NCBI GenBank assembly: GCA_900155495.1 | Contig: FTLJ01000056.1 | Location: 1-64,000, forward strand | Length of the DNA stretch: 64,000 nucleotides | Origin: Porogramme epimiltina | Taxonomy: Eukaryota > Basidiomycota > Agaricomycetes > Polyporales > Polyporaceae | Direction: 5' to 3' | In this document: piece after piece, positions 12,239 through 24,408 of the stretch | How the letters are laid out: each line of letters begins with the position of its first letter | How positions within the stretch are numbered: the stretch's first letter is position 1 | Program-made: the position numbers and the translations under genes | Notes under the pieces: model-generated | What the model was told of the DNA's origin: nothing | Databases searched by the model: none | What the model saw: the letters and a program-made list of their open reading frames with translations, nothing else

Positions 12239-13207
12239 GTATTGAAATAACTAGTGTTACCTCAGCTGTCGATGTTGATGGCGGATCCAAAGAGAGTCTC
12301 AAGGGCGTTGGTCCAGAGCTAAGGGTATCAACTGGCATGCTGGCAAGATGTTCGGCTCAGGGGGCCGTCACACTTTCGGAGTGAGCCCGCTGACGCGGAC
12401 ACTCGAGGTTGAGGAGACCGGGGTCGAGTACAAGTCTTAACTCAGGCTACGGCTATACTGTCGAGCGACGGACACCGGGAACCGAGTTGCCATCATGTAA
12501 ACTATGCATTGCAACCCGGTACCAATGACAAAGGAATGAGTACGCAAACTTGAACCTGTAACGCGGCCTTAAAACTGTCACTGTGCCTAGCTACGTAGCA
12601 TCCACCCATCCTGCGCGCGGCTTTCCTGTTGTCCGCAGCCCTGACTTGTTTCGTCAACCGCATACTCGTGATAGTGTACACCCAGCACTCACATTGTCCG
12701 CGACCTGCCACAACTTGAAGTCTCCCACCTACCACGCCCCGGACGTTACTGACATTGTCCTTGCCGGTCCACTCGCAGCCTCCCCGGCGATGATCCCGCT
12801 CTAGTGAAGTGCATGAAATTTGTCTCTTCAGCCGTTCGGACGGTGAAGAACATGACCAAGTGCTGCTCGTACCGCACCTGCGCCTTCCACAGCGGTCTAG
12901 AACGCGCGTTTAGAGGCTTCGTCCCAAACAGAAAGCGGAGGCACGGGGAGGACGGATGACTCACATAACGAGACGGGTGCACGGCTACATGGTGCCCATA
13001 CCACGAGCGCATCGGCTGCGTAAATTGAGTGTCTATGGGGCTCGTTTGCTATCCTGAGGGCCGACGTGCGGGAACGAAGCGAATCCGAGACGACGTTGGC
13101 GTCACGAAGCAGCTCTTGCGGGGCAGGTAAGAGGGAAGATGCAGAGCTCGAGGACAGCATTGGCGAAGCTGCATTTCCTGTGTTAGCGAGCTCAAGTTGA
13201 AGGTGTG
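12239..13207. other. 3' flank of HET1, no gene seen
   Basis: The first 100 bases still match the coding end of the HET fragment at 46.1 kb (shared GTTGATGGCGGATCCAAAG), so part of this is former coding sequence left behind by the 1-base loss. The rest shows no supported gene. Confidence 0.5.
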
Positions 13208-13760
13208 TTAGAGGTTCCTCACCTGAGGTTCAGAATCAGCGAAGGCCAACAAGTACGTCTTCTCGTCCATCTCAGTAGGGGAAGGCACTCTGATTGCCCG
13301 GGGCATGCGTAGGCGCAGCTCTCCGCATTTGTGCAGAGGGGCCGAAGGGCTTTCGGGGTAGCCTAGGTCGTCATCGACTGGATCGTCTGTAAGGTCTCCA
13401 CGAAAGGCTTCGCGGCGGACTCCGTGTGCGTTGACCGCGGGCCGGTTAAGCTCCCAAGCGCATTCTCGTGAGCAATGTGAGCAGCCTTCACCCTGTATTC
13501 GCCGATAACTTGGTCTAAGTCGAAGGCATTGTGGCTGGTGCATGTGGTATGTATTGGAGGCGCGTTTAGGACATGTAGGAGCAACGTACCTGTCTCATCG
13601 CCCGTCCCGAGCGAACAGAACTCCTCCAGCAGAAGTCAGGTCAGTTCACGACTCATCTGCGACACGCCCTCCGCACATTCATGAACAAAATTGCTCTTGA
13701 GGCTGCGAATAGAGTTGAAGAAAGGGAGTAAAGGAGGGGAGCCATCAGCCGTGCTCAATT
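13208..13760 (-). pseudogene. Decayed gene of unknown family
   Basis: The minus strand shows protein-like blocks in order: SIRSLKSNFVHECAEGVSQM followed by an in-frame TGA at about 13637 and then LLLEEFCSLGTGDET with a GTACGT donor; next, after CCAG, a block with AFDLDQVIGEYRVKAAHIA and ENALGSLTGP; last, in another frame, GYPESPSAPLHKCGELRLR and PSPTEMDEKTYLLAFADSE. The stop codon and frame changes suggest a pseudogene, though the frame change could hide an intron. I do not recognise the family and cannot find a start. It could also be a live gene with unusual splicing. Confidence 0.35.
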
Positions 13761-16602
13761 TGTTTGCTTCATCCTCCGGTTTTGACGAGCTGGCGATCCG
13801 TTGTGGATATGCGTGTAGTGACCCGGATGGGAGGAGAGTGTTTGCGAGATGTCCGAGATACGGAAGGGAGGGTCTGGCGTGGCAAGGAGAGAGAGCCAGA
13901 AGGCCAGCTTGGCGGGGAGCAGGCAGCGGCGATGCGGAAGCGCCCACAGCTTGTGCAAGCTTCGAGCCTCTTGACTCCGAACGTCCTTCTCTACATCCAT
14001 CTCCTGCTCGCCCACCTCTTGCACTCGGATCGTATTTCCATGCCAAGCGGTCAAAACCATGAAATAGAAACTTATAAGGGCGTTGCCCTCCCTAAGGAGA
14101 GGGCCGCAGGGACATATAAGAACTGAATGCCGTCATGTACGTACGCCTCCAAAACGTGAGCTTTTTCGAACTCTCCCCGCTCATTCTCGCCGACAAAGCG
14201 CATTTCTCTACGGATACACACATATCAAATGCAAAGGTGAACCAGGCAGCCATCAGGAAGAAAACATTCGTCCAATAAACTAACATCTTAACCTTGGACA
14301 GTCGCCTGCGTGCTGCTCCTATTTCTTAGTGCGCCACTGCTCAGGCAGTCGCAATACTGTTGTAGGACATTGGTGAACGGTGCGTAAAGCGGGACTCTTG
14401 CACTCTCCTTAGCTAAACTTACAACCACGTCACCGTCAGTGCGGTCGCCTTGGTACTCCCGTGGATGTGCGCATCCCGAGCCAAACTCTCCTGCTCCTAT
14501 TGCCACTCTTCACATCGCGTACAAGCGCGGCTGTTGAAAGCCAAGTGAGTCGTCTACAAGCACTCTGTAACCAACGCCTCAGGGCGACAAATCAGCGGTG
14601 CTAAAGTCCCCGACGCTAGCTCCAGCCGCGCACAACGTTTCGCGTGCTACAACCTATAAGTAACGATGGCAATAAGGGAGATAGGGAGCGGGGAACACAC
14701 TTCAGCGCAATCCGTCGAGCCATTGTTAGTAGAGGTGGGCGCTCCCATATTCCTCAGATCCTCGTTGTACAATGAAGTCTCGTTTACGGGGCATCCAATT
14801 CTACAGGATGGAGCGCGTGACCCTACTGCGGGGCTGTGGAACGTTGTATGTTCCCTGTTCTACGTCTCTGCAATAATCGGAGACGAGCCCCCCAACTTGT
14901 CCACTAGGTACCTCCTAATAGCATATCGCCGCTCGACCTTCTCAGTCTGCGCCTCATCTTTACCGTCATATCTTCCGCAGACTCCTATAAATGGTGGTGT
15001 GCTCGTGTTTCAGACACGGCGACATCGCCCGAACGCCCGAACGCTCGCGTCGAGAGTTCTAGAACAAGCTCCACGACTACGGCAAGCATTGATCGGCGAA
15101 CTCCAACAGAGGGTCCCCGTGCTCTTCACCAAAATGTCCGAACGGCCCACCACCTTCCGACATCGTGAAACGCATTGGCCCGTAGCGGATCCTGCGCAGG
15201 CCTTCGGCGTCGGTGTATACGGCTATAGCAGCACTGACGTGTCGTTACCAATCCTGTCGGAAGTCATCTCAGCCCGTATCCAAACAAGCCACAGACTATC
15301 CGTCCCGCAGAGAAGGGATGTCTTGAATAAGTCGAGGCCTGTGCGTGTTTAATCTACTACTCTTCGCTCTACCTTTAGTTAACTGTACGCTACAACCCCC
15401 GCAACCGCCATGCTCAGCCGCGACGCTCTGGCGTAAGTGTCACGTGACCGTGATTCGGGTCCTCACTGGGCCTCAAGCCCCAACGCTCAGGCTGGCGCAT
15501 CGCCCCGTCGGACATCTACCCACTATAGTCCGCGCAGGTCCGCGCTGTAGGTAGAGGCACGTCGCACCATACGTGGTATGCTAGGACTGCTTGCAGGAAA
15601 ATCTGTACTAAGTTTCCTCATGTGAAGTCTTCGTGCAGCTCTGCGGCTGGCGGTATTAACTTTCGCCTCTTGACCATGCGGCTGCCGGCAGGAACTCCGC
15701 ACGAGTCTTACTGCGCCTCCCCGAATAGGGAATGATGAATTCCATCAGAGGCGTAAGCAAGCTTCCTCTCACATTTCTACATGCGACACCAAAGCCTTAT
15801 TGTCCCTGTTCAGCGCGCTGTGCGAAGCCTCGCTCACCTTGCCCGTCTGTGGAGGTGCATTTCCGACAGGCCAGCAGCGTGCTACACGAGAGGTATGTCG
15901 CCTTGCCTTCACTCTGTGCATCATGCGAGCCTTCAGGCCTTTACGGATCTTCCAATTGCTATCTCATTGACTCGGACGATACCCTTCCTAGAGAAACGGT
16001 GTTCCTGGAAGCCGTCACAAGAACGTCTTGAAAACGGTCTCTGCGTCTTATACTGCATCCTTTACTCAGTAAAGTAAGTCAAGACGTCATTACAATTAGC
16101 GGAACATCCTAAGCTTGCTCATCCCCCACTCTACCAAGGAGCCGCTTGTCATGTCTACATACCGCTGAACGACCGAGGCCTTCCTTGCTTTGCACGGATA
16201 GCGCCGCGGCGGCGAACGCAGAACATGAGGGGCGGGTGCTTGGCCGGTGGCGCCGTCGCGGCGCATTCGGTGGATCATGAGCGCTTTTCCGTTGACACGA
16301 ATGGAAGCGGGCTTTGGAATGTCGCCCGGAGCCACTGCCAGTCACACTTCCTCAGGACGTTAGCGCTCGGCGGACGTCATGCGTCGTATTGGTATGCTGC
16401 GGGGCTACTCAACGTAGCATACTGGTGCCGCTCACCCCTTGCTTAAGAGCGACTCCAATTCAGCTGCATGTCCCTCACCCCCGACTCCGACCCCTCAGAG
16501 GTTCAGTTTCCCCGCCCTGCTCCACTGCCCACCTCTTCCTTCAGACAGACAGCAGGGTACAGCATACCACCGCTGCAGACACTCAAAGCCGATCACTCCA
16601 AC
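13761..16602. other. Long intergenic region
   Basis: About 2.8 kb with no supported gene. The longest open frame (14666-15352, plus strand, 228 codons, ATG start) resembles no family I know and has no matching splice or promoter context, so I do not call it. The right end should hold the antiporter promoter. Confidence 0.45.
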
Positions 16603-19183
16603 ATGAACGTAGAGTTGTTACAGGTGCGCGGTACCCCATAACACCTTACCTGCAAATACCTAACGTATTTATTAGGTCACCGACACTGGGTTGGCGTACA
16701 TGCTCATAGGAGGATTTATTGTTGCCGTAAGTTTCTCCCGACTCAAACTCAACGCGTGGTTTACGGCATGGCTCTCCGTGGCTCTGCGCCCCTCAGCTCG
16801 TTGAGGCTTTCATCTCTAACTTACTCCCGTTTCACTCCAGTTCAGCGTCATCTCCCTCCTTATCAAGGAAAGGGTGAGCTCTATTCGCTTCACGATGCCA
16901 CCATTACGACGCTGATTGCATCCACCCTTGTATCAGCTGTACATTAACGAAGTTCTACTCGGCACAGCCTTTGGCGTGGTATGTGGCCCTTATTGCGCCA
17001 ATATCTTCGATCCTCGTGCTTGGGGTGGCGACGTCAACACCATAACACTGGAGGTTATGCGCATTACCCTCGCCGTGGGGCTCTTCGCCATCGGTATAGA
17101 CCTTCCAGATACCTATCTGGCAGATCACGCCGTCAGCCTGCTTGTCATGGTTGTCCCTACAATGGCGTTTGGATGGGTCATTGTTGCCGGTATGCTCTCT
17201 ACCCCTTTTCGATTACACTTTCGCGTGCTGACAAGTTTCTCCCACTGACGTTGCCTGCAGCGGTCGTCTTCGTCGTTTTCCCTTCAATCAACCTAGTTTC
17301 CTCCCTCGTCATTGCAGCCTGTCTTACCCCCACGGACCCTATCATCTCTGCAGCTATTGTTGGTGCGTTAACTCTGTATACATCCCCCTTCTCCCTCCCC
17401 GACCCCCCTGACTGCTTTCGCAGGTGGCAAGTTCGCGATGGAACACGTCTCGCCCGAGCTCCGCAATATCATCTCGGCCGAGTCTGCCGCGAACGACGGC
17501 CTCGCATATCCATTTTTGAGCCTCTCCATATACCTCACTGTCGAAGCGTCCAAGAGCGCGGCGTTCTCGAAGTGGTTCGTCGTGGGATGTTTGTGTGAGT
17601 GAGACTCGTGATTCCCGCACTCCGCGCCCTACTGACGGAATCCCAGACCAAGTGATCCTCGGCACCATCATTGGCGCGGCACTTGGTACGTGGCTGACTT
17701 GACATCCTATATGAGTCTCTGATATCGTTTGCATAGGTATCATCTTCTCCTTCTTGATGAGGTTGTCTCGGAGGAAGGGTTACATCAACAGCGAGTCCTA
17801 TGTGGCTCAGTACTTGGCGCTAGCCTTCTTCACGATTGGTGTATGTCGTACGCTGGGCGTCGACGACCTCCTAGCCGCATTCGCAGCCGGTTTGTGGCAC
17901 TCCATTCCGTGTGGCCTCCGCAGCCGCGTTAACCTTCTCAGTCCCTCCGCACAGGGGCCGCAATGAGCTGGGATGGCCGTTTCAACCAAGAGGTGAAGGG
18001 GCAGGTGTTCTCGCCTGTGATCGACCTCGCGTTCAACTGCGGGTGCTTCATGTACATCGGCGCGTGGATGCCGTTCGACATGTTCAGCGCGGCCAACCTC
18101 GGCATGACGGTGTCCCAGCTCATGATCGTCTTGGTCGCGGTCATGTTCCTCCGGCGTATCCCCGCGCTCCTCCTTCTTTACCGCTGGGTCCCTGAAATCG
18201 CGTCTTGGAAGGAAGCGCTCTTCGCAGGTCATTTCGGTAGGTACCATGGTTGGCCACTGTTTTAGATTATATGGCTCATGACGGTGTATAGGTCCAGTGA
18301 GTCTCCCGGTTAACGTTCAACGTTGTTCAGAACGCATGATTCAGTCGCGCGCAATTACTATTGCAGATGGGCGTCGGCGCCGTCTATATCTCGACGCTGG
18401 CCGTCACAGAGCTGCCCAAGTCCCAGTTGCCGCCCCAAAGTCAAGCAGAGCTATTAGCATCGACTGTACAGACAATCGTCGCATTCGTCGTACTAGGCTC
18501 CATCATCGTCCGTAAGTCGAAACTCGTCTCCTCCAGCGCTCCTCCTCCGTAGTCGCAACCTAACGCACTGTCCGCCAGACGGCCTGTCTATCTCGTTCTA
18601 CGCGGCGTGGAGGGGCCTACTTCAGGCACGGGTCTCAAAGAAAGACGTCGAACAAGGCGAAATCAACCACGATCACGTGACCAAGGTCGACATTTCGAAA
18701 GATTGTGAGGACAGCCAGATCGAAGTCAGCGCAATATCAGAGGTGCCGAGGGATGGTGCCGCAGCCGTGCCAGCCCGACCGAGCCCGGTGCATATTAAGG
18801 GCTGCCCTGCAGCGTTCTCAGGGCGAATTCTCGGCCGCGTACGTGTTCTCTTCTATCGCGCAGCGTCGGGCCCCGGCAGCCGTGCGCGTAGACTGATCGC
18901 AGATACTGCAGATATTGGCCTTCCCCTGCGGGGCGCGCGACTCCAGTGTAGATGCTGCTGCCATGACTGGGGGGAAGACGGCCGTTCCCTCGGCTCAATA
19001 ACATTCAAGCGCGGCTGGAGTAGAACAACGGTCTCAGGGAGATGGAGAAAGTGCTGCGGCAGTATGAGGATATCCCGCACAATGAGAGTCGCTGCTATCA
19101 TGTGTCGAGAGGACTTTGCTTTCCGTTTCTCCGCCTATGCTATAGGTTTCGTCGTTGAACTACAACCAGTCTGTTATACATAA
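16603..19183 (+). CDS. Plasma-membrane Na+/H+ antiporter (NHA1/SOD2-like, CPA1)
   Basis: Fungal Na+,K+/H+ exchanger that exports alkali cations in exchange for protons and so supports salt tolerance and pH balance. First exons: 16603-16623 (MNVELLQ), 16676-16726, 16841-16873, 16937-17189, then from 17261. The order of blocks is canonical: TGLAYMLIGGFIVA, FSVISLLIKERLYINE, GVVCGPYCANIFDPRAWGGD, ACLTPTDPIISAAIVG (the TPTDP ion-binding motif), ISAESAANDGLAYPFL (the NDG motif), DDLLAAFAAG, MSWDGRFN and YIGAWMPF. A 5-nt exon, 18292-18296, lies between introns of 55 and 70 nt and restores the conserved FGP-MGVGA joint. The tail after 18579 is hydrophilic (QGEINHDHVTKVDISKD). The stop at 19183 assumes read-through; another 3' intron could end it earlier. 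Confidence 0.88.
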
Positions 19184-20534
19184 GGCTATCGACGTCGCAT
19201 ACGTCAACAACGCTGCGCTAACATCTACATGCAATGCTCGTAGGAGAGCTGGTACAAAGTATTACTGGAACGCCGGCATCCGCGTCTGTACTCTCAATTT
19301 TGGCACCATGAGATATCCACGAGTCATCCGTCCGTGTGGCCTTTTGTTGTTCCGGGCTCCACAGATAACTGCGTGTTCGCTACACGTAGGGGGGGCCACC
19401 GAGGATATCCGCGTCGTGCAATGGGCCCGTTGACATGCGCAGAAGGCGACACGCCCATTTCGTCTACGAGAAGGCAGCGAAAGCGATGTATGCCTCCGAC
19501 GACTGCGCTGCTGGGCGCACGGAAATGAACTGGCGTAGCCAGCGCAGCCTGCCAAGGATTCCAAGTATATTCAAATGAGGTCCGCAAGATGAACTGATAG
19601 CGAGCCGAACGAATTGGGCATGGGGGGAGCTCCGTCCCAGCTTGTAGGCCTCTAGGCTCTAGCCATGCATGACCACAAACGGCAAGCCAGCAATGAGCGT
19701 AGATTACCCTCGGCGTGGTGAGTCCAGAATACACAAGCACTATGCATATGATCAGTACAGCCCAGCCTAGTTAAGTAAGTGACAACTTACCAGTAGAATA
19801 TCCCTCTTCAAGGGCTCATAGATGTTCACTCGAGGCGTCCTCGAGGCTCGAATACAACTTAAGTAGCAAGGGCGATTGAAATCTGATGGCTTCAGTTCAA
19901 CGTCAGCCCCGATATCGGATGATACCGGGATTCTATAGCACGTGACCTCCACGGCGTACGTCATCGTATACGGGCACCGCCAAGCTTGCAATTGAACAGT
20001 GAGCACAAGTGTTGAGCACATTTTGCGACTCCACGCCAAAGCCCTTGAACAGAGGGCACATACATTGTTATACGCGGTGTATTCATATGTAGAACATTAG
20101 AACGAGCTTCAAAAGGGTGGCCGAGGCGCGGCTGGGGCCATCTGATCATGACCAGGGCTGCGGCTTGGCCGCCCGTTGTTTCCAAATTCCTCCCGGTGTA
20201 CATCCTCTCCATATATCCATGCTGGCGCTCATTGCTCTCCTGCTTCCTTCTCCAATCCACTGAGCGACTTACTCTGGGTTTTGTCGCTCAATCTCACAGC
20301 CGGGCATGCAAAAATTTATTCTCAACACGTTTGCCTTGGCCACCGTTGCGTTCACCCGAGCCCAGCCAGCAGCCTCTTCCGCCGACAGAACACCCTGTGC
20401 AGACTGAAGTCCCTCTACCTTCCCCCACAACATCGCTGAACATCGGAGCCCGTACTCCAACCAAACGTCGGTGGACAGGAGCCCGCTCTTCCTTCCGCTC
20501 TGGGCTCCTCACGCTCTATTGCTGCACGTTGAAG
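19184..20534. other. Intergenic region, no gene seen
   Basis: No supported gene. From about 20300 the plus strand is Pro/Ser/Ala-rich in translation and may be the worn N-terminal part of the eRF3 copy that follows, but I see no consistent frame. Confidence 0.45.
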
Positions 20535-22280
20535 AGATATCACCACCGCGTCGCCCTCACCACCCTCTGTTTCCGCTGCCACCAAGTCATTCACCCTCAA
20601 CCGTGCCAAGGCAGACACAGCCGCGGTCGCCTGGGATGTCCGAAACGTAGCAGACGATGAAGGTGTGAGAGCCATTTATGGGAGCTGTGCGTCGCATCCT
20701 CAATATACTTTGCCTGCCACTAAAAGCCCCTCCCTTCCTCTCTTTTCTCAGTCATGCGGCACCTGAACATTGTCTTCATTGGACACATCGGTTCCGGCAA
20801 GAGCACCATGGGCGGAAACCTTTACATCTCCGGCATGGTCGACAAGCGCACCATGGAGCAGTACGAGCGCGAGGCGAAGGAGGCCGGCTGCGACTCCTAG
20901 TATCTTTCCTGAAGAGCAAGACGGTCGAAGTCGGGCGAGCGTATTTCGGGACTGCCTCGCGGAGGTACACAATCCTGGACGCCCCCGGTCACAAGACGTT
21001 CATCCCCCCTCCATGATCTCCGGTGCGGCACAGGCGGACGTCTCGATCCTCATCATCTCAGCGCGGAAGGGCGAGTTTGAGACCGGGTTTGAGAAGGGCG
21101 GGCAGACAGGTGAGCACATTATGCTAGTGAAGACGGCGGGGGTCTCTAAGGTTGTCATCGTGATCGACAGGATGGATGAGGCGACGGTGGAGTGGTCGAA
21201 GGCCCGCTTCGATGGAATAAAGGACAAGCTTACGCCCTCCATCAACGCCGCCGGGTTCAACGTCAAAACGGACGTCAACTTCATCCCTGTTTCCGCATAC
21301 ACTGAACCTCAAGGGTCGTTTGACGAAGGAGGTTTACTCCTGGTGGGAGTAGGCTTCATGTCAAAGCGTGTCTCCAGGTATCGTACTGACTGCGATTCAG
21401 TGGGACGTTTCTCCTCGACCACCCCGACAAGATGCCCATGGTCGATCGCAGGATAAACACCCCACTGATGCTGCCCGTCTGACAAAGCTATGGGCACCGT
21501 CGTCGTCGGCAAGATCGAGTCCGGCTACATGCGCAAGGGCGGCACGCTCCGAAGCTCGTGCTGATGCCGAACAAGAACGCCGTCGATGTCGCCGCGATCT
21601 ACAACGAGATGGAGTATGAGATCCAGCCCGTGTTCTTCGGCGACCACGTGTGCATCCGCCTCCGCGGCGTCGACGACGAGAACATCACCCCCGGCTACGT
21701 ACTCACCAGCCCGCTTAGCCCCATCCACTCCGTGCGGCAGTTCGAGGCGCAGCTCATGATCCTAGACCACAAGAACATCATCTGTCCCGGGTAATCCGCC
21801 ATCATGCATTGCCACACCCTCTCGGAGGAAGTCAGCCTCGCCGTGAGTAGCCATGTCTGCCCGCGTATTCTAGATATCTGATACTTGCGCATATAGGCGC
21901 TGCTTCGACAAGGTGACAGGCCGCAAGTCGCGAAAACCGCCACCGTTCGCGAAAAGGGGTCTGAAGGTTGTCGCTTTGATCGAGTCCTCCAAATCCATAT
22001 GTGTCGAGAGATTCTCCAACTGCCCCCAGCTCGGTCGCTTTACAGCTCACGATGATTGCGAAACCGTCATCATCGGCAAGGTAATCGTCTTCGCCCTTCG
22101 TTCTTCCTCACGCGCTTCGCTGAACGACGTTGTTTATAGATCACCAAACTCGTGGAAGGTCTAGTGCACAGGGTCGCGGAAGGTATCGTCAACTTGTCAA
22201 CAAACGCTCGAAGAGCGTGCCAGGCCTATTCCAGTGCTGTAACGCTCGACATGTATTGTAACGTGTTTCTAACAATTTAA
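20535..22280 (+). pseudogene. Broken copy of translation release factor eRF3 (SUP35)
   Basis: eRF3 is the GTPase that works with eRF1 in translation termination. Here the order of its parts is kept: the linker SFTLNRAKADTAAVAWDVRN (20589), then after an intron the GTPase domain from 20754 with [86 protein letters not shown], and the beta-barrel domains (GTVVVGKIESGYMRKGG, LRGVDDENITPGYVLTSP, AVRQFEAQL-like, GRKSRKPPPFAKRGLKVVAL, ITKLVEG). It is disabled by TAG at 20898-20900, loss of about a dozen codons after it, frameshifts near 21010, 21310 and 21550, and a changed P-loop (GHIGSGKS for GHVDAGKS). Introns near 21844-21897 and 22081-22139 are kept, so it is a DNA-level duplicate, not a retrocopy. 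The working gene must lie elsewhere. Confidence 0.85.
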
Positions 22281-22680
22281 CCTTATCCTCGCGGGAGACG
22301 CTGCATCGCAAGTGTTGCCTTCGTCTTCTTTTCCGTGATCAAGAGGCCCCACTTGTCCATTTCACTCGTCTCTTTATCTCTGTGCTCACGACTTCATCGT
22401 ATTCGCTAGTGGGCACGCATACAGGGTTTTTGATTATGCGGTTCGTTGGTCGATTTGACCATAAGTGCAGGTGTAGCCTACACAACTATGTCGCTGTTTT
22501 AGCGGCTTCCTCTATGGCTTGGAGAGTGCGTTGAGTCCTTTGTGCTCCTGATCCGATGTCGTCTCATATGTCCATTCCACCCTCCCTCTAAGAACAAGAC
22601 TACACAAAAAACAACAGGTAAATGCTGTAGTACAGCAGCTCGGGTCGATTATTGGGCATGAAAAGATAATAGGAGCTTCA
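22281..22680. other. Intergenic region between converging units
   Basis: About 400 bases with the presumed 3' flanks of the eRF3 copy and of the minus-strand F-box gene. Nothing else seen. Confidence 0.5.
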
Positions 22681-24366
22681 CTACCGGTTGGGTGCCTTTA
22701 GCGTGTACACGACTTCTCCGACTAGTGCTTCTAGGATCACCTTATATGTATCTCGAAGTACAACATGATTAGTCCGTTTCCATAATGTGGCGTTGTAATG
22801 AAAGTCCACTTGTAAAATCAGATCATCCAAAATGATGTCCGCTGCGAAGCGCGCTTGGAGTGCGTCGACCATTTCGTCCAAAACCAGGCGTGCGGTGCCT
22901 TCATCCCACCACGACAATGCCTTCAGCACGCAAACGGAGCGCAGTCGCGGACAAGGGACGTCGGCCCCCGGTTCAGGGTGAAGACCGCCCCACAGGTTCC
23001 TCTCGAGGTGCGATCCATTGATGCGCAGGACCTCCAGCGCGGGGAATGTCCTGAACGTATCTGCCCACTCCTCGCGCTCGGTCGGGATCCCCCCCATAGT
23101 ATCCACGACCGCAATGTCCAGGTGGGTAAGGGGCACTCCCAAAAAGACGGTCCGCATAAATGCTACGTGAGGACTTGCTTGTGATCGTTTGGGAAGGTGG
23201 AACCCGAAGTCCACTACCGCGAGGCCTTCGGCGCAAAAACCGGTTAAGCCGACTTTGTATCTTCGATAGGAGAGCTCACCCCGCGAGCAATTGAGTACCG
23301 CATGTACCACAAGTGATATAGAAGGGAGGGAAGAGAGGATGGTGGTATGAAGGGCTTCAATAGCAACATTAATAGGATCTGAGTCATCAACTTCCCTGGT
23401 AGGATGACCAGCATTGCACACAATGTTGGCATGTGTAAATGGAGGGAATCCAAGTCGCGCGAAGAACGAAGAGAAGTTCTCGTAGGAATCACTTTCCAGC
23501 GTCAACGCCTTCATACGTGTTAACACTTTTTGTGTCTGGGGTAGAGCCGTAGCAGCCTGAGCGGAGGAATCCCGGATGGATTCGTCAAGAACATAGGATA
23601 AGCTGAGCTCGTCGAGATTTGGGCATGTAGCCACGATGTCAAGGAAATGTTCGAATGATAGGACGGACTCGGAACGGTTGTCAAGGCGGAGAACCCGGAG
23701 TTGGGTGACGCTTCGTATATCTTTTGGTATATTTGTGTTCCCGTGGAGGAGCAACGAATGAAGTTGTGGGAATTTCTCTGCTGACAGGCTTAAATCCATG
23801 TGACTTTGATCGTGGAGAAAGCGAAGCGTCTTCAGCATAGGGAACTTCTGTGTGAAGAGTGATCTTAATGATAGTGGCTTTGGGGCCGTGACTTCGCCCA
23901 CGACCTCGAGTACTTCCATCCGAAAGGTATGGAGGAGAAGTAGGTTGAGAATGGCGTTGGAAAATATGTGTACGTGAATACGGATGTGAAGAGGACAGGG
24001 GACCGAGGCCTTGAGGCATTGTTCCAAGTATTTATTCCCGAAATCGTCGCTCCTTGTGTCCACAGCACGCCATAAAACAGGGTTGGAGCGCATTATATCG
24101 TACCAAGACCGGCAAATACGCATGAGATTGCTGCGTTCACCTGGAGAGCCAAACGGGAAATCGACAGGATCAATGTCAGATAGCGCGAAGATGAACGCCA
24201 GGAGCTCCGTCGGAAGGCGATTTATGGGGAGGTTAGAATTCCACAGCGTCTTCAGACGCGCTAAGTGTGCTTTTAACGGTGTCGCGCGGCCCTCTAGTGT
24301 TGGAGAGACATGGGCTGAATGCCATTGGATACACCTTGTAACGTCCATTGCGAGTGCTTGAGGCAT
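22681..24366 (-). CDS. F-box protein with leucine-rich C-terminal region
   Basis: Predicted substrate adaptor of an SCF ubiquitin ligase; target unknown. A single exon of 561 codons from ATG at 24366 (MPQALAMDVTRC). The frame stays open for 14 more codons upstream without an ATG, so a short upstream exon is possible. The F-box core lies near residues 45-100: LPINRLPTELLAFIFALSD, then RICRSWYDIMRSNPVLWRAV. The rest has irregular leucine-rich repeats (FPMLKTLRFLHD, FPQLHSLLLHG, VTQLRVLRLDN, CPNLDELSLSY, FPALEVLRINGSHLERNLW), the usual layout of the expanded Agaricomycete F-box family. It is not closely related to the two F-box copies at 43-49 kb. Confidence 0.85.
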   Translation of the reverse strand: MPQALAMDVTRCIQWHSAHVSPTLEGRATPLKAHLARLKTLWNSNLPINRLPTELLAFIFALSDIDPVDFPFGSPGERSNLMRICRSWYDIMRSNPVLWRAVDTRSDDFGNKYLEQCLKASVPCPLHIRIHVHIFSNAILNLLLLHTFRMEVLEVVGEVTAPKPLSLRSLFTQKFPMLKTLRFLHDQSHMDLSLSAEKFPQLHSLLLHGNTNIPKDIRSVTQLRVLRLDNRSESVLSFEHFLDIVATCPNLDELSLSYVLDESIRDSSAQAATALPQTQKVLTRMKALTLESDSYENFSSFFARLGFPPFTHANIVCNAGHPTREVDDSDPINVAIEALHTTILSSLPSISLVVHAVLNCSRGELSYRRYKVGLTGFCAEGLAVVDFGFHLPKRSQASPHVAFMRTVFLGVPLTHLDIAVVDTMGGIPTEREEWADTFRTFPALEVLRINGSHLERNLWGGLHPEPGADVPCPRLRSVCVLKALSWWDEGTARLVLDEMVDALQARFAADIILDDLILQVDFHYNATLWKRTNHVVLRDTYKVILEALVGEVVYTLKAPNR

Positions 24367-24408
24367 ATGCTGAGTGGCGTATTGCGCGACAGAACCATTT
24401 CTGATCAC

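Noticed and set aside
14666..15352. 228-codon open frame with ATG
   Set aside because: No family resemblance, no promoter or intron evidence; a frame of this length can occur by chance.
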